DNA of 45,289 nt from Streptomyces sp. AV19. Its GTDB lineage: Bacteria; Actinomycetota; Actinomycetes; Streptomycetales; Streptomycetaceae. Both the position numbers and the translations under genes were made by a program. Shown here one piece after another: positions 7,551-16,038 of the stretch. Location of the stretch: positions 117,459 through 162,747 of the forward strand of contig NZ_JAEAMR010000009.1 in NCBI RefSeq assembly GCF_015999245.1, written 5' to 3'. Position 1 is the first letter of the stretch, and the number at the start of each line of letters is the position of its first letter. The notes under the pieces were generated by a model. That model did no database searches, was not told the origin of the DNA, and was given only the letters and a program-made list of their open reading frames with translations.

Positions 7551-9119
7551 TCAGTGGAAGAAGTGGCGCGTACCGGTGAAGTACATCGTCACCCCGGCCG
7601 CCTTCGCGGCCTCCACGACCTGCTCGTCGCGCACCGAACCACCCGGCTGGACAACGGCCTTGACGCCCGCGGCGGTCAGCACCTCCAGCCCGTCCGCGAA
7701 CGGGAAGAACGCGTCCGAGGCGGCGTACGAGCCGCGCGCCCGCTCCTCCCCCGCGCGCTGGACGGCCAGCTTCGCGGAGTCCACGCGGTTGACCTGGCCC
7801 ATGCCGACGCCGACCGTGGCGCCGTCCTTGGCGAGCAGGATCGCGTTGGACTTCACCGCGCGGCACGCCTTCCACGCGAACGCCAGCTCGGCTAGCTCGT
7901 CCTCGGCCAGCGCGTCGCCCGTGGCCAGCGTCCAGTTGGCCGGGTCGTCGCCCTCGGCCTGGAGGCGGTCGCGGACCTGGAGGAGCATCCCGCCCTCGAT
8001 CGGGCGGCCCTCCAGCGGCTGCTCCGGCGCGTCGGGGCAGCGCAGCACGCGGATGTTCTTCTTGCGGGCCAGGACCTCGACGGCCCCGTCCTCGTAGTCC
8101 GGGGCGACGATGACCTCGGTGAAGATCTCGGCGACCTGCTCGGCCATCGCCACGGACACCGGGCGGTTGACGGCGATGACGCCGCCGAAGGCGGACAGCG
8201 GGTCGCAGGCGTGCGCCTTGCGGTGCGCCTCGGCGACGTCCGAACCGACCGCGATGCCGCACGGGTTGGCGTGCTTGATGATCGCGACGCAGGGCCGGTC
8301 GCCCTGGTCGTGGGCGGCGCGGCGGGCGGCCTCGGTGTCCACGTAGTTGTTGTAGGACATCTCCTTGCCGTGCAGCTGCTCGGCGTCGGCGAGGCCGCTG
8401 CCGCCACCGGTGTAGAGCGCGGCGGGCTGGTGCGGGTTCTCGCCGTAGCGCAGCACGTTCTTGCGCTCGAAGGTGGCGCCCGCGAAGGCCGGGAAGCCCT
8501 CGCCGTCGGGCGCGTAGTCCGCCGCGAACCAGTTGGCGACCGCCACGTCGTAGGCGGCCGTGTGCCGGAACGCCGCGGCGGCCAGCCGCTTGCGGGCGTC
8601 GAGGCCGAAACCGCCGTCGGCGACGGCCTTCAGCACCTCGGCGTACGCGGCGGGGCTGACGACCACGGCGACCGACGGGTGGTTCTTGGCGGCGGCGCGG
8701 ACCATCGAGGGGCCGCCGATGTCGATCTGCTCGACGCATTCGTCGGGCGAGGCGCCCGAGGCGACGGTCTCGCGGAACGGGTAGAGGTTGACGACCACCA
8801 GCTCGAAGGGGCGCACGCCCAGCTCGTCGAGCTGCGCGCGGTGGGCCTCGATCCGCTGGTCGGCGAGGATCCCGGCGTGCACGCGCGGGTGCAGGGTCTT
8901 GACCCGTCCGTCCAGGCACTCGGGGAAGCCGGTGAGCTCCTCGACCGGGGTGACCGGCACCCCGGCGGCCGCGATCCGGGCGGCCGTCGAGCCGGTGGAG
9001 ACGAGCTCGACGCCCGCCCCGTGCAGCCCGCGGGCCAGCTCCTCCAGCCCCGTCTTGTCGTAGACGCTGATGAGCGCCCGGCGGATGGGCCGCTTGTTGT
9101 CCTGGTCCTGGGCGGTCAC
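7551..9119 (-). CDS. purH: Bifunctional AICAR formyltransferase/IMP cyclohydrolase PurH
   Basis: A 522-residue enzyme for the last two steps of purine synthesis: AICAR to FAICAR using 10-formyl-THF, then ring closure to IMP. The N-terminal MGS-like cyclohydrolase domain starts at IRRALISVYDKTGLEELARG; the C-terminal transformylase contains IIKHANPCGIAVGSD with the catalytic Lys-His pair. The start is GTG 9119, overlapping the purN stop by four bases (GTGA). It forms an operon with purN, and folD nearby supplies the cofactor. Confidence 0.97.
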   Translation of the reverse strand: MTAQDQDNKRPIRRALISVYDKTGLEELARGLHGAGVELVSTGSTAARIAAAGVPVTPVEELTGFPECLDGRVKTLHPRVHAGILADQRIEAHRAQLDELGVRPFELVVVNLYPFRETVASGASPDECVEQIDIGGPSMVRAAAKNHPSVAVVVSPAAYAEVLKAVADGGFGLDARKRLAAAAFRHTAAYDVAVANWFAADYAPDGEGFPAFAGATFERKNVLRYGENPHQPAALYTGGGSGLADAEQLHGKEMSYNNYVDTEAARRAAHDQGDRPCVAIIKHANPCGIAVGSDVAEAHRKAHACDPLSAFGGVIAVNRPVSVAMAEQVAEIFTEVIVAPDYEDGAVEVLARKKNIRVLRCPDAPEQPLEGRPIEGGMLLQVRDRLQAEGDDPANWTLATGDALAEDELAELAFAWKACRAVKSNAILLAKDGATVGVGMGQVNRVDSAKLAVQRAGEERARGSYAASDAFFPFADGLEVLTAAGVKAVVQPGGSVRDEQVVEAAKAAGVTMYFTGTRHFFH

Positions 9120-9745
9120 TGGTTGATCCGTACCTTTCGTCCCTCAATGCGGTAGCCGTGCCGGGCCAGACGCCCCACGACCTCGACGAGCAGCGCTCGC
9201 TCGACTTCCTTGATCCGCTCGTGCAGAGCGGTCTCGTCGTCCTCGTCCCGGACCTCGACCACGCCCTGGGCGATGATCGGGCCGGTGTCGACGCCCTCGT
9301 CGACGAAGTGGACGGTGCACCCGGTGACCCGCACGCCGTACGCGAGGGCGTCGCGCACGCCGTGGGCACCGGGAAAACTGGGCAGCAGGGCGGGGTGCGT
9401 GTTGACCGTCCGCCCGCCGAAGCGCGCGAGGAAGTGCTTCCCCAGGATCTTCATGAAGCCCGCGGAGACGACCAGGTCCGGCTCGTACGCGGCGGTCGCC
9501 TCGGTCAGGGCCCGGTCCCACTCCTCGCGCGAGGCGAAGTCCCGCACGCCGCGGACGAAGACGGGCAGCCCGGCACGCTCGGCGCGCTCCAGCCCGGCGA
9601 TGCCCTCGCGGTCGGCGCCGACGGCCACGACGCGGGCCCCGTAGCCGTCCGGGTCGGCGGCGATCGCGTCCAGCAGGGCCTGCAGGTTCGTCCCCGAGCC
9701 GGAGACGAGCGCGACGATGCGGGCGGGACGGGCGGGGACGGCCAC
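9116..9745 (-). CDS. purN: Phosphoribosylglycinamide formyltransferase PurN
   Basis: A 209-residue GAR transformylase that uses 10-formyl-THF to formylate GAR. Motifs seen: IVALVSGSGTNLQALLDA (substrate phosphate loop), VNTHPALLPSFPGAHG with the catalytic Asn and His, and VDEGVDTGPIIAQ with the catalytic Asp. Start GTG 9745 has AAAGGG about 7 bases upstream; the in-frame sequence further left is not conserved. First gene of the purN-purH operon. Confidence 0.95.
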   Translation of the reverse strand: MAVPARPARIVALVSGSGTNLQALLDAIAADPDGYGARVVAVGADREGIAGLERAERAGLPVFVRGVRDFASREEWDRALTEATAAYEPDLVVSAGFMKILGKHFLARFGGRTVNTHPALLPSFPGAHGVRDALAYGVRVTGCTVHFVDEGVDTGPIIAQGVVEVRDEDDETALHERIKEVERALLVEVVGRLARHGYRIEGRKVRINQ

Positions 9746-9786
9746 GACGGGGCCCTTTCTGGCTCGCGGGAGGTTCGCAGGACGGT

Positions 9787-9802
9787 TCGTAGGATCGTAC
9801 GA
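9787..9802. promoter_or_regulatory. Possible operator in the purN leader
   Basis: Inverted repeat TCGTA-GGATCG-TACGA between the proposed purN promoter and its ribosome site. It could be a regulator site or a chance palindrome. Confidence 0.3.
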
Positions 9803-9828
9803 GAAACCGGGTACGCCGGATACGGGGG

Positions 9829-9856
9829 ACCCTACGAAGCCGCCGACCGCCAGCAA
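9829..9856 (-). promoter_or_regulatory. purNH promoter
   Basis: On the minus strand, TTGCTG (9856-9851) and TAGGGT (9834-9829) are separated by 16 bases, a good match to the main vegetative sigma factor pattern and about 80 bases before the purN start. The 315-base gap (9746-10060) also holds the promoter of the rightward membrane gene and a short tandem GACGCGAC repeat at about 10013-10035. Confidence 0.6.
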
Positions 9857-10060
9857 CGATACCGGCACACCCGTCGGCCCCCGCGGGACGGGGGCGCACG
9901 CGGGAGGTAGCGTCTGGGTCCGGGGCGGCTCCGGGCCCTCCGCACGGGCGGACGCGTCGGGGACCGGCTCCGGAAACCGGTCGCGCGGCCGTAGGCTCGA
10001 AAGAACGCGCCGACGCGACGCCGACGCGACACCGACCGACCAGGGGAAGACACACTCCAC

Positions 10061-10795
10061 ATGCCGGACCGACGCCGCCCCGCGGTTCACCGCCCCCCGC
10101 TGCCCCGGCCGGTGACGGGCCTCCTCGCGCGCTCCTCGGACCAGCGGGACAACCCGTTCGCCCCGCCGCCGGAGGGCCGGCCCGACGAGCCCTGGCGTCC
10201 GCGCGCGCCCCAGGGGGACCAGGGCGACGACGGCGGCGGGAACGGCGGGCAGCAGCAGCCCGCCCCGCCCGCGTGGGGCAGCCAGTGGAGCAACCGCCAG
10301 CCCGGCCGCCACGACGGCGGCTTCGGCGGCCCGCCCGGCGGCGGCCAGGACCCGTCGAACGGCCCCGGCGCGAGCGGCCCGCGCTGGGACCCCTCCGACC
10401 CGGCCCAGCGCCGCGCCCGCTACGCCGTGCTCGCGGGCCTGTGGGGATTCTTCTTCGCCCTGTTCAGCCTGCCGGAGGTGGCCCTGCTGCTCGGCGCCCT
10501 GTCGGTCTACTGGGGCGTCAGCGCGCTGCGCGCCAAGGGCGCCGCCCGCCGCACCGGCGAGGGCGGCGCGCCCGCGCCGCAGCCGGGCGGCTTCCGGCCG
10601 CAGACGACGGCGGCGGTCAGCGGCCTGGTGATGGGCGGACTGGCCCTGCTGATCGTGGTGTCCACATACGGCTTCCAGCTGGTCTACCGGGACTACTACA
10701 CCTGCGTGGACGACGCCCTGACCCAGTCCTCCCGCCAGGCCTGCGAAACCCACCTGCCCAAGCAGCTCCGCCCGCTGCTGGGCGCGGACGACTGA
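10061..10795 (+). CDS. Membrane protein with long Pro/Gly-rich N-terminus
   Basis: A 244-residue protein. Residues 1-115 are a charged, Pro/Gly/Gln-rich tail; two hydrophobic segments follow (about 124-148 and 186-206). A short outside loop after the last span carries two cysteines (YYTCVDDALT and RQACETH) that could form a disulphide. ATG 10061 is the first start and has AGGGGA about 13 bases upstream; GTG 10112 is an alternative but has no ribosome site. I recognise no characterised family. It is divergent from purN and convergent with the DUF6350 gene. Confidence 0.75.
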   Translation: MPDRRRPAVHRPPLPRPVTGLLARSSDQRDNPFAPPPEGRPDEPWRPRAPQGDQGDDGGGNGGQQQPAPPAWGSQWSNRQPGRHDGGFGGPPGGGQDPSNGPGASGPRWDPSDPAQRRARYAVLAGLWGFFFALFSLPEVALLLGALSVYWGVSALRAKGAARRTGEGGAPAPQPGGFRPQTTAAVSGLVMGGLALLIVVSTYGFQLVYRDYYTCVDDALTQSSRQACETHLPKQLRPLLGADD

Positions 10796-11274
10796 GGCGC
10801 CGGAACGGCGCGGCGGGCGGCTGACACCCGCGGACCGACGGGCCGCCGGAGGCACGCCCGCCCGGGGCACCGCCCCATCCCCGGGACCTCAGCGGGCCAG
10901 TGAATCCCGCCTTCCCCAGGGACGGCCACCGGGGGCCCATGCGCAGCCCGCCCGGCGGGAGGCGCCCGGACGGCACAGCGAGCGGCTGGCACCCGCGGAC
11001 CGACGGGCCGCCGGAGGCGACGCCCGCCCGGGGGGTGCCACCCCTCCCCCCGGGATACTCACCGGCCCCGTGAATCCCGCCCGCCTCGGACGGCTACCCG
11101 CCCCGGGGCACTCAACAGGTCACGGGGAGACCACCTGCCTCGGGCACCGACCCGACCCTGAAACACCTGCGAGGCCGACCCGTCCCGGGACACTCGACGC
11201 AACCCCGTCCACGGCCTGCCGCCCGCCCCGGGACGGGCACCCCCGAAGCCCGCCACAGGGCACCCCCGGAACAC
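10796..11274. repeat. Degenerate direct repeats in a convergent intergenic region
   Basis: This 479-base gap between two convergent genes holds no gene. Two copies of about 100 bases start at 10817 and 10982: both contain ACCCGCGGACCGACGGGCCG followed by CCGGAGG, and both end in GTGAATCCCGCC (10900 and 11070). The offset is 165-170 bases. Weaker echoes (CCGGGACACTC-like) continue to 11274. It looks like decayed tandem duplication of an intergenic segment. Confidence 0.55.
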
Positions 11275-13272
11275 TCACCGCTCCTCGAAGAGCCGCTCGC
11301 GTTCCGGGTCGCGGGGTTCGAAGTCCGCCATCAGGCCGCCGCCGGAGTCCTTGAGCGCGGCCCAGCGGGCCCGGCGGACGCCGGTGTCGTGCCAGTCGGG
11401 CGCGTCCGCGACGCCGAAGGCAGGGTCCGGGACCGGCGGCATCGGCGCCTTGCGGGACTTCCGGGCCCGCCGGGCCGCGCGCTCCGCCTCCCGCCGCGCC
11501 GCGCGGTCCGCCGCCCGGGCCGCCCGCGAACCGCGGTGCCTGCGCCGACGCGGCGGCTCGGCCTTCCCGTCGGCGCCCAGGACGGTGCCGTTCACCGGCA
11601 GCAGCGGCAGGCTCTCCGGCGCGTACTCCGGTCCGTACTCCGGCAGGTCCGCGAGGCCGTCCCGCTCCTCCGCCGCTTCCGGCCCGTGGGGCCGCTGCGC
11701 CGGGACGACCTCGGTGCCCTGCTCCCCGCCCACCGCGAAGCCCAGCCAGCCGGCCGCCGCCCGCCACCAGCGAGGCACCCGCCGGGGACGCGCCCGCCGG
11801 CGCCGCTCCGGGAGGTCCAGCCCCAGGGCGAAGCAGGTCCGCCGCCACCAGGACCCGCGCCGCTCCGGCGCCTCGGCCGGCCGCTCCTTGCGCAGCTGAC
11901 GGACGATCAGCGCTCCCGGCACCCCGATCGCCGCCGTCCAGACCAGGCACGCGAGACCCGTGAAGCGGCAGACGGGACCGAAGCGGGCCAGGGTGGCGTT
12001 GCCCAGCGGCCCGCCGGCGGCGTAGGCGAGCACGGTGAGCAGCACGGCCGAGGCGACCGCCGCGAGGAAGGCGATGGCCATGGCCTCGCACCGGCCGACG
12101 GTCGCCGGACGGCGCGGCACCGCCGCCGAGGCGACCGCCACCCCCGCCCCGGCCACCACCGCGGCACAGCCCGCCAGCCCCAGCGGACCGGCCTCCCCGG
12201 GCCCGGGGAGCGCGGCGAGCAGCGGGAAGCGGGGCAGCAGGGGCAGGGGATGCCCCTGGGCACCGAGCACGGGCAGGGCCACGGGGGCGAGGACGCCGCC
12301 CGCGCCGACGACGACGCCCGCCCCCAGTCCGTACGCCGCCGTCCAGACCATCGCGTTGGGCAGCAGCGCCACGCTCAGCAGCACCACCGCGGTCTGCCCC
12401 GACCAGCCCGCGGCCAGCTGGGCCACGGCCTCCCGGGCGGCACCCCCGTTGAACGCCAGCGCCACCGCGAACAGCAGCGCCGCACCGCCGAGCAGCACGC
12501 CTGTACCGGCCGCGGTGGCCCGGGCGACGGCCAGGACGTGGGGGTAGGTGAACCACTCCCGCACCCGTCCCGGGACGAAGCGCAGCACCCGCCGGACGCG
12601 CGGCGGCGGCGTCCAGGGAGGACAGCCGGACGCCATCCAGACCCCGGCGGCCGCGGGGACGGCGGCGACGACCGGCAGGTGCAGCAGGGCGCTCAGCGGG
12701 TCGACGCGCACCGGGCCGGAGGAGGCGTAGAGCACGGCCGCGAGGCTCACCAGCAGGTATCCGCCGAGCAGGGCGGTGAAGGCGGTGCGGGGAGGGAGCG
12801 GGGGCGGCGCTTCGGGCCGGGGCGGCGGGGGGCCGTCGTCCCCCGCGTCCTCGGGCGCCTCGCCGGCCGCGTCGGCGTCCGCGTCGTCCTCGGCGTACTC
12901 CTCGCAGTCGGGGGCCGGGGCGTGACGGGCCGCGCGGTGCACCAGGACGCAGGGGACCACGGTGAACAGCAGCGGCGTCAGGCCCACCGGGGCGGGGGTG
13001 CCGGAGAGGGTCTCGGTGCGCACCAGCTCGGCGCCGTGCGCGAGCAGCCAGAGGCCGGTGGCGATGTGCAGAGCCCCGGCGGGGCCGCTGTCGGGGTAGG
13101 GCGACACGATCCACAGCGCCAGGACGAGCGTGGCGAACGCGCCCAGTCCCAGGCCAGCGGCGAGCGCGCCGCCGAAGAACGCCCTGCCCGTGCCCGGCGT
13201 ACCGCGTGCCGCGAAGCGGAGGTACGAGGGCAACGAGGGACCGCTGTGGGCATATTGGGTCACAAGGGCCAT
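11275..13272 (-). CDS. Large polytopic membrane protein, DUF6350/PerM-like
   Basis: A 665-residue protein with about ten hydrophobic segments between residues 25 and 430, an acidic Pro-rich loop near 135-165, and a long basic Arg/Ala-rich cytoplasmic tail from about 440 with RAARAADRAARREAERAARR. The make-up and its place beside sucCD and purNH match the actinobacterial DUF6350 family, which includes the mycobacterial cell-division membrane protein PerM. I start at ATG 13272 (MALVTQ); GTG 13263 is an alternative, and neither has a strong ribosome site. Its upstream DNA is damaged by the suspected artefact at 13375-13642, so the true promoter may not be visible. Confidence 0.7.
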   Translation of the reverse strand: MALVTQYAHSGPSLPSYLRFAARGTPGTGRAFFGGALAAGLGLGAFATLVLALWIVSPYPDSGPAGALHIATGLWLLAHGAELVRTETLSGTPAPVGLTPLLFTVVPCVLVHRAARHAPAPDCEEYAEDDADADAAGEAPEDAGDDGPPPPRPEAPPPLPPRTAFTALLGGYLLVSLAAVLYASSGPVRVDPLSALLHLPVVAAVPAAAGVWMASGCPPWTPPPRVRRVLRFVPGRVREWFTYPHVLAVARATAAGTGVLLGGAALLFAVALAFNGGAAREAVAQLAAGWSGQTAVVLLSVALLPNAMVWTAAYGLGAGVVVGAGGVLAPVALPVLGAQGHPLPLLPRFPLLAALPGPGEAGPLGLAGCAAVVAGAGVAVASAAVPRRPATVGRCEAMAIAFLAAVASAVLLTVLAYAAGGPLGNATLARFGPVCRFTGLACLVWTAAIGVPGALIVRQLRKERPAEAPERRGSWWRRTCFALGLDLPERRRRARPRRVPRWWRAAAGWLGFAVGGEQGTEVVPAQRPHGPEAAEERDGLADLPEYGPEYAPESLPLLPVNGTVLGADGKAEPPRRRRHRGSRAARAADRAARREAERAARRARKSRKAPMPPVPDPAFGVADAPDWHDTGVRRARWAALKDSGGGLMADFEPRDPERERLFEER

Positions 13273-13374
13273 GCTGCCAACAACGCGGCTTTCGGGCGGG
13301 TAGCGACAAATGACCGTCGTGTCGTGTTCAGAGTGGCAATCGGGTGGTGTACGTGGCGGGCCCCGGAACGGCGG

Positions 13375-13642
13375 AGGGGCCCCCCCCCCCGGGGGGGGGG
13401 GGCCCCCGGGGCCCCCCGGGCCCCCCCCCCCGCGGGCCCCCCCCCCGCCGGGGGGGCGGGGGGCCCCCCCCCCCGGGGGGGGGGGGGGGGGGGGGCCGGG
13501 GGGTTGGGGCCTGGAGGCCGCGGGCGTGAAGGTCGGCAAGACCCCGTCCGAGACCGCCCGCCTCGCCCGCGCCGCGCTGAGCGCCTGAGCGACCGCTCCG
13601 GCCGGTGCCGCCGTCCGGGCGGGGCGGGCCCCGGAACGGCGG
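13375..13642. other. Suspected assembly artefact: G/C-only runs plus inverted copy of the sucD 3' end
   Basis: From about 13377 to 13503 the sequence is almost only long runs of C and G. It then joins a plus-strand copy of the sucD tail: 13510-13622 is a perfect 113-base inverted repeat of 13689-13801 inside and just after sucD. The whole segment is bounded by a 20-base direct repeat, GGCGGGCCCCGGAACGGCGG, at 13355-13374 and 13623-13642. Removing one repeat plus the segment would leave an ordinary intergenic region. A fold-back product at the adjacent hairpin plus low-quality G calls would produce this. Confidence 0.75.
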
Positions 13643-13643
13643 C

Positions 13644-13672
13644 GGGCCCGCACCCCTGTGGAGTGCGGGCCC
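13644..13672 (-). terminator. sucCD terminator hairpin
   Basis: Arms GGGCCCGCAC (13644-13653) and GTGCGGGCCC (13663-13672) lie 50-80 bases past the sucD stop on the minus strand. Confidence 0.75.
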
Positions 13673-13722
13673 TCGGTGCCCGGCGGGACCGCCCGGACGG
13701 CGGCACCGGCCGGAGCGGTCGC

Positions 13723-14607
13723 TCAGGCGCTCAGCGCGGCGCGGGCGAGGCGGGCGGTCTCGGACGGGGTCTTGCCGACCTTCACGCCCGCGGCCTCCAG
13801 GGCCTCCTTCTTGGCCTGCGCGGTGCCGGAGGAACCGGACACGATCGCACCGGCGTGGCCCATCGTCTTGCCCTCGGGCGCGGTGAAACCGGCCACGTAG
13901 CCGACGACCGGCTTGGTGACGTTGGCCTTGATGAAGTCCGCGGCCCGCTCCTCGGCGTCGCCGCCGATCTCACCGATCATCACGATGAGGTCGGTGTCGG
14001 GGTCGGCCTCGAAGGCGGCCAGCGCGTCGATGTGCGTGGTGCCGATGACCGGGTCGCCGCCGATGCCGACGCAGGACGAGAAGCCGATGTCCCGCAGCTC
14101 GTACATCATCTGGTAGGTCAGCGTGCCGGACTTGGAGACCAGGCCGATGCGGCCGGGCTTGGTGATGTCGCCCGGGATGATGCCGGCGTTGGACTGGCCC
14201 GGGGTGATCAGACCGGGGCAGTTGGGGCCGATGATGCGGGTCTTGTTGCCCTTGGCCTTGGCGTACGCCCAGAAGGCGGCCGAGTCGTGGACGGCGATGC
14301 CCTCGGTGATGACGATGGCCAGGCCGATGCCCGCGTCGATCGCCTCGACGACCGCGGCCTTGGCGAAGGCCGGCGGGACGAAGACGACGGTGACGTCGGC
14401 GCCGGTCTTCTCCATCGCGTCGGCGACCGAGCCGAAGACGGGGACGGCCGTGCCGTCGAAGTCGACCTCGGTGCCGGCCTTGCGCGGGTTCACGCCGCCG
14501 ACGATGTTGGTGCCGTCACCGAGCATGAGCTTGGTGTGCTTCATGCCCGTGGCACCGGTCATGCCCTGGACGATGACCTTGCTGTCCTTGGTGAGGAAGA
14601 TAGCCAT
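13723..14607 (-). CDS. sucD: Succinyl-CoA ligase, alpha subunit SucD
   Basis: A 294-residue ADP-forming subunit of the TCA enzyme that makes ATP from succinyl-CoA. Visible features are the CoA-binding VIVQGMTGATGMKHTK, GPNCPGLITPGQ and KTMGHAGAIVSGSSG with the phosphorylated histidine. ATG 14607 gives the standard length. It follows sucC in the same operon with a 21-base gap. Its 3' end is duplicated in inverted orientation at 13510-13622, probably an artefact. Confidence 0.97.
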   Translation of the reverse strand: MAIFLTKDSKVIVQGMTGATGMKHTKLMLGDGTNIVGGVNPRKAGTEVDFDGTAVPVFGSVADAMEKTGADVTVVFVPPAFAKAAVVEAIDAGIGLAIVITEGIAVHDSAAFWAYAKAKGNKTRIIGPNCPGLITPGQSNAGIIPGDITKPGRIGLVSKSGTLTYQMMYELRDIGFSSCVGIGGDPVIGTTHIDALAAFEADPDTDLIVMIGEIGGDAEERAADFIKANVTKPVVGYVAGFTAPEGKTMGHAGAIVSGSSGTAQAKKEALEAAGVKVGKTPSETARLARAALSA

Positions 14608-14628
14608 GGTGTGCTGTGACCTCGTCCC

Positions 14629-15807
14629 TTACTTCGCAGCCGCGAGCTCGGCGGCCTTGTCGGCCGCACCGTCCATGGTGTCCACGCGCTGCACCAGCGG
14701 GTGGTTGGCGTCGGACAGGATCTTGCGACCCAGCTCCGCGTTGTTGCCGTCGAGGCGCACGACCAGCGGCTTGGAGACGTCCTCGCCCTTGTCCTTCAGC
14801 AGCTGGAGGGCCTGGACGATGCCCTTGGCGACCTCGTCGCAGGCGGTGATGCCACCGAAGACGTTGACGAAGACGGACTTGACGTCCGGGTCGCCGAGGA
14901 TGATCTCAAGACCGTTGGCCATGACCTCGGCCGAGGCGCCGCCGCCGATGTCGAGGAAGTTGGCGGGCTTGACGCCGCCGTGGTTCTCGCCGGCGTAGGC
15001 GACGACGTCCAGGGTGCTCATGACGAGACCCGCGCCGTTGCCGATGATGCCGACCTCGCCCTCGAGCTTGACGTAGTTGAGGCCCTTGGCCTTGGCGGCG
15101 GCCTCCAGCGGGTTGGCCGCGGCGTGGTCGACCAGGTCCTCGTGGTCGGGCTGGCGGAACTCCGCGTTCTCGTCCAGGGAGACCTTGCCGTCCAGCGCGA
15201 GGACGCGGCCGTCCTGCACCTTGGCCAGCGGGTTGACCTCGACGAGGAGCGCGTCCTCGTTGACGAAGGTCTTCCACAGGGTCACGAGGATCTCGGCGAC
15301 CTGCTCCGCGACCTCGGCCGGGAACTTCGCCTGGGCGACGATCTCGCGGGCCTTCTCGATGGAGACGCCCTCGTTGGCGTCCACCGGCACCTTGGCGAGC
15401 TTCTCGGGGGTCGTGGCCGCGACCTCCTCGATGTCCATGCCGCCGGCGACGGAGGCCATGGCCAGGAAGGTGCGGTTGGTGCGGTCGAGGAGGTACGAGA
15501 CGTAGTACTCCTCGGCGATCTCCGGAGCGGTCTCCGCGATCATCACCTTGTGGACCGTGTGGCCCTTGATGTCCATGCCGAGGATGTCCGTCGCGCGGGC
15601 GACGGCCTCGTCCGGGGTGGCGGCCAGCTTGACGCCGCCGGCCTTGCCGCGACCGCCGACCTTGACCTGCGCCTTGACGACCGAACGGCCGCCCAGTCGC
15701 TCGGTCGCCTCGCGCGCCGCCTCAGGCGTGTCGATGACTTCACCGGCCAGCACCGGTACACCGTGCTTGGCGAAGAGGTCCCTCGCCTGGTACTCGAACA
15801 GGTCCAC
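14629..15807 (-). CDS. sucC: Succinyl-CoA ligase, beta subunit SucC
   Basis: A 392-residue ATP-grasp subunit that binds nucleotide and succinate and pairs with SucD. It starts DLFEYQARDLFAKHGVPVLAG after GTG 15807, with AAGGGA 9 bases upstream; an in-frame ATG at 15828 would add seven non-family residues. Also seen: KAQVKVGGRGKAGGVK (nucleotide site), IGNGAGLVMSTLDVVAYAGE, and NVFGGITACDEVAKGI. First gene of sucCD. A Crp-like site lies about 180 bases upstream. Confidence 0.97.
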   Translation of the reverse strand: MDLFEYQARDLFAKHGVPVLAGEVIDTPEAAREATERLGGRSVVKAQVKVGGRGKAGGVKLAATPDEAVARATDILGMDIKGHTVHKVMIAETAPEIAEEYYVSYLLDRTNRTFLAMASVAGGMDIEEVAATTPEKLAKVPVDANEGVSIEKAREIVAQAKFPAEVAEQVAEILVTLWKTFVNEDALLVEVNPLAKVQDGRVLALDGKVSLDENAEFRQPDHEDLVDHAAANPLEAAAKAKGLNYVKLEGEVGIIGNGAGLVMSTLDVVAYAGENHGGVKPANFLDIGGGASAEVMANGLEIILGDPDVKSVFVNVFGGITACDEVAKGIVQALQLLKDKGEDVSKPLVVRLDGNNAELGRKILSDANHPLVQRVDTMDGAADKAAELAAAK

Positions 15808-15985
15808 GCGCGTCCGTCCCTTTTCCATGGATATCGCGGTTCGTTGTCTGCGCGGGCGTGCCGCGGTGGCAGCGTGAACGCGATCTATGACGAGGGCGGC
15901 ACACGTGCGCCGAATACGCGGCATGTCCGTCTCGCAGGTTATCCCCGAGCGGGGGAGGTCCCTAAATCGCAGATCACACTCCGGC

Positions 15986-16001
15986 CGTGATTACGCTCAC
16001 A
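15986..16001 (-). promoter_or_regulatory. Crp-like operator upstream of sucC
   Basis: The minus strand reads TGTGA-GCGTAA-TCACG, matching the Crp consensus TGTGA-N6-TCACA in nine of ten half-site bases. It shares 13 of 16 bases with the folD site. It lies 179-194 bases before the sucC start, in the gap between sucC and the DUF5682-VWA gene. Binding is inferred. Confidence 0.5.
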
Positions 16002-16038
16002 GATCGCCCACCGTCCGGACACCCGTCGCGACGGTGCG

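Noticed and set aside
13511..13588. Plus-strand frame ending LEAAGVKVGKTPSETARLA..., a second sucD fragment
   Set aside because: It is part of a perfect 113-bp inverted copy joined to G/C-only sequence; an artefact is more likely than a gene remnant.
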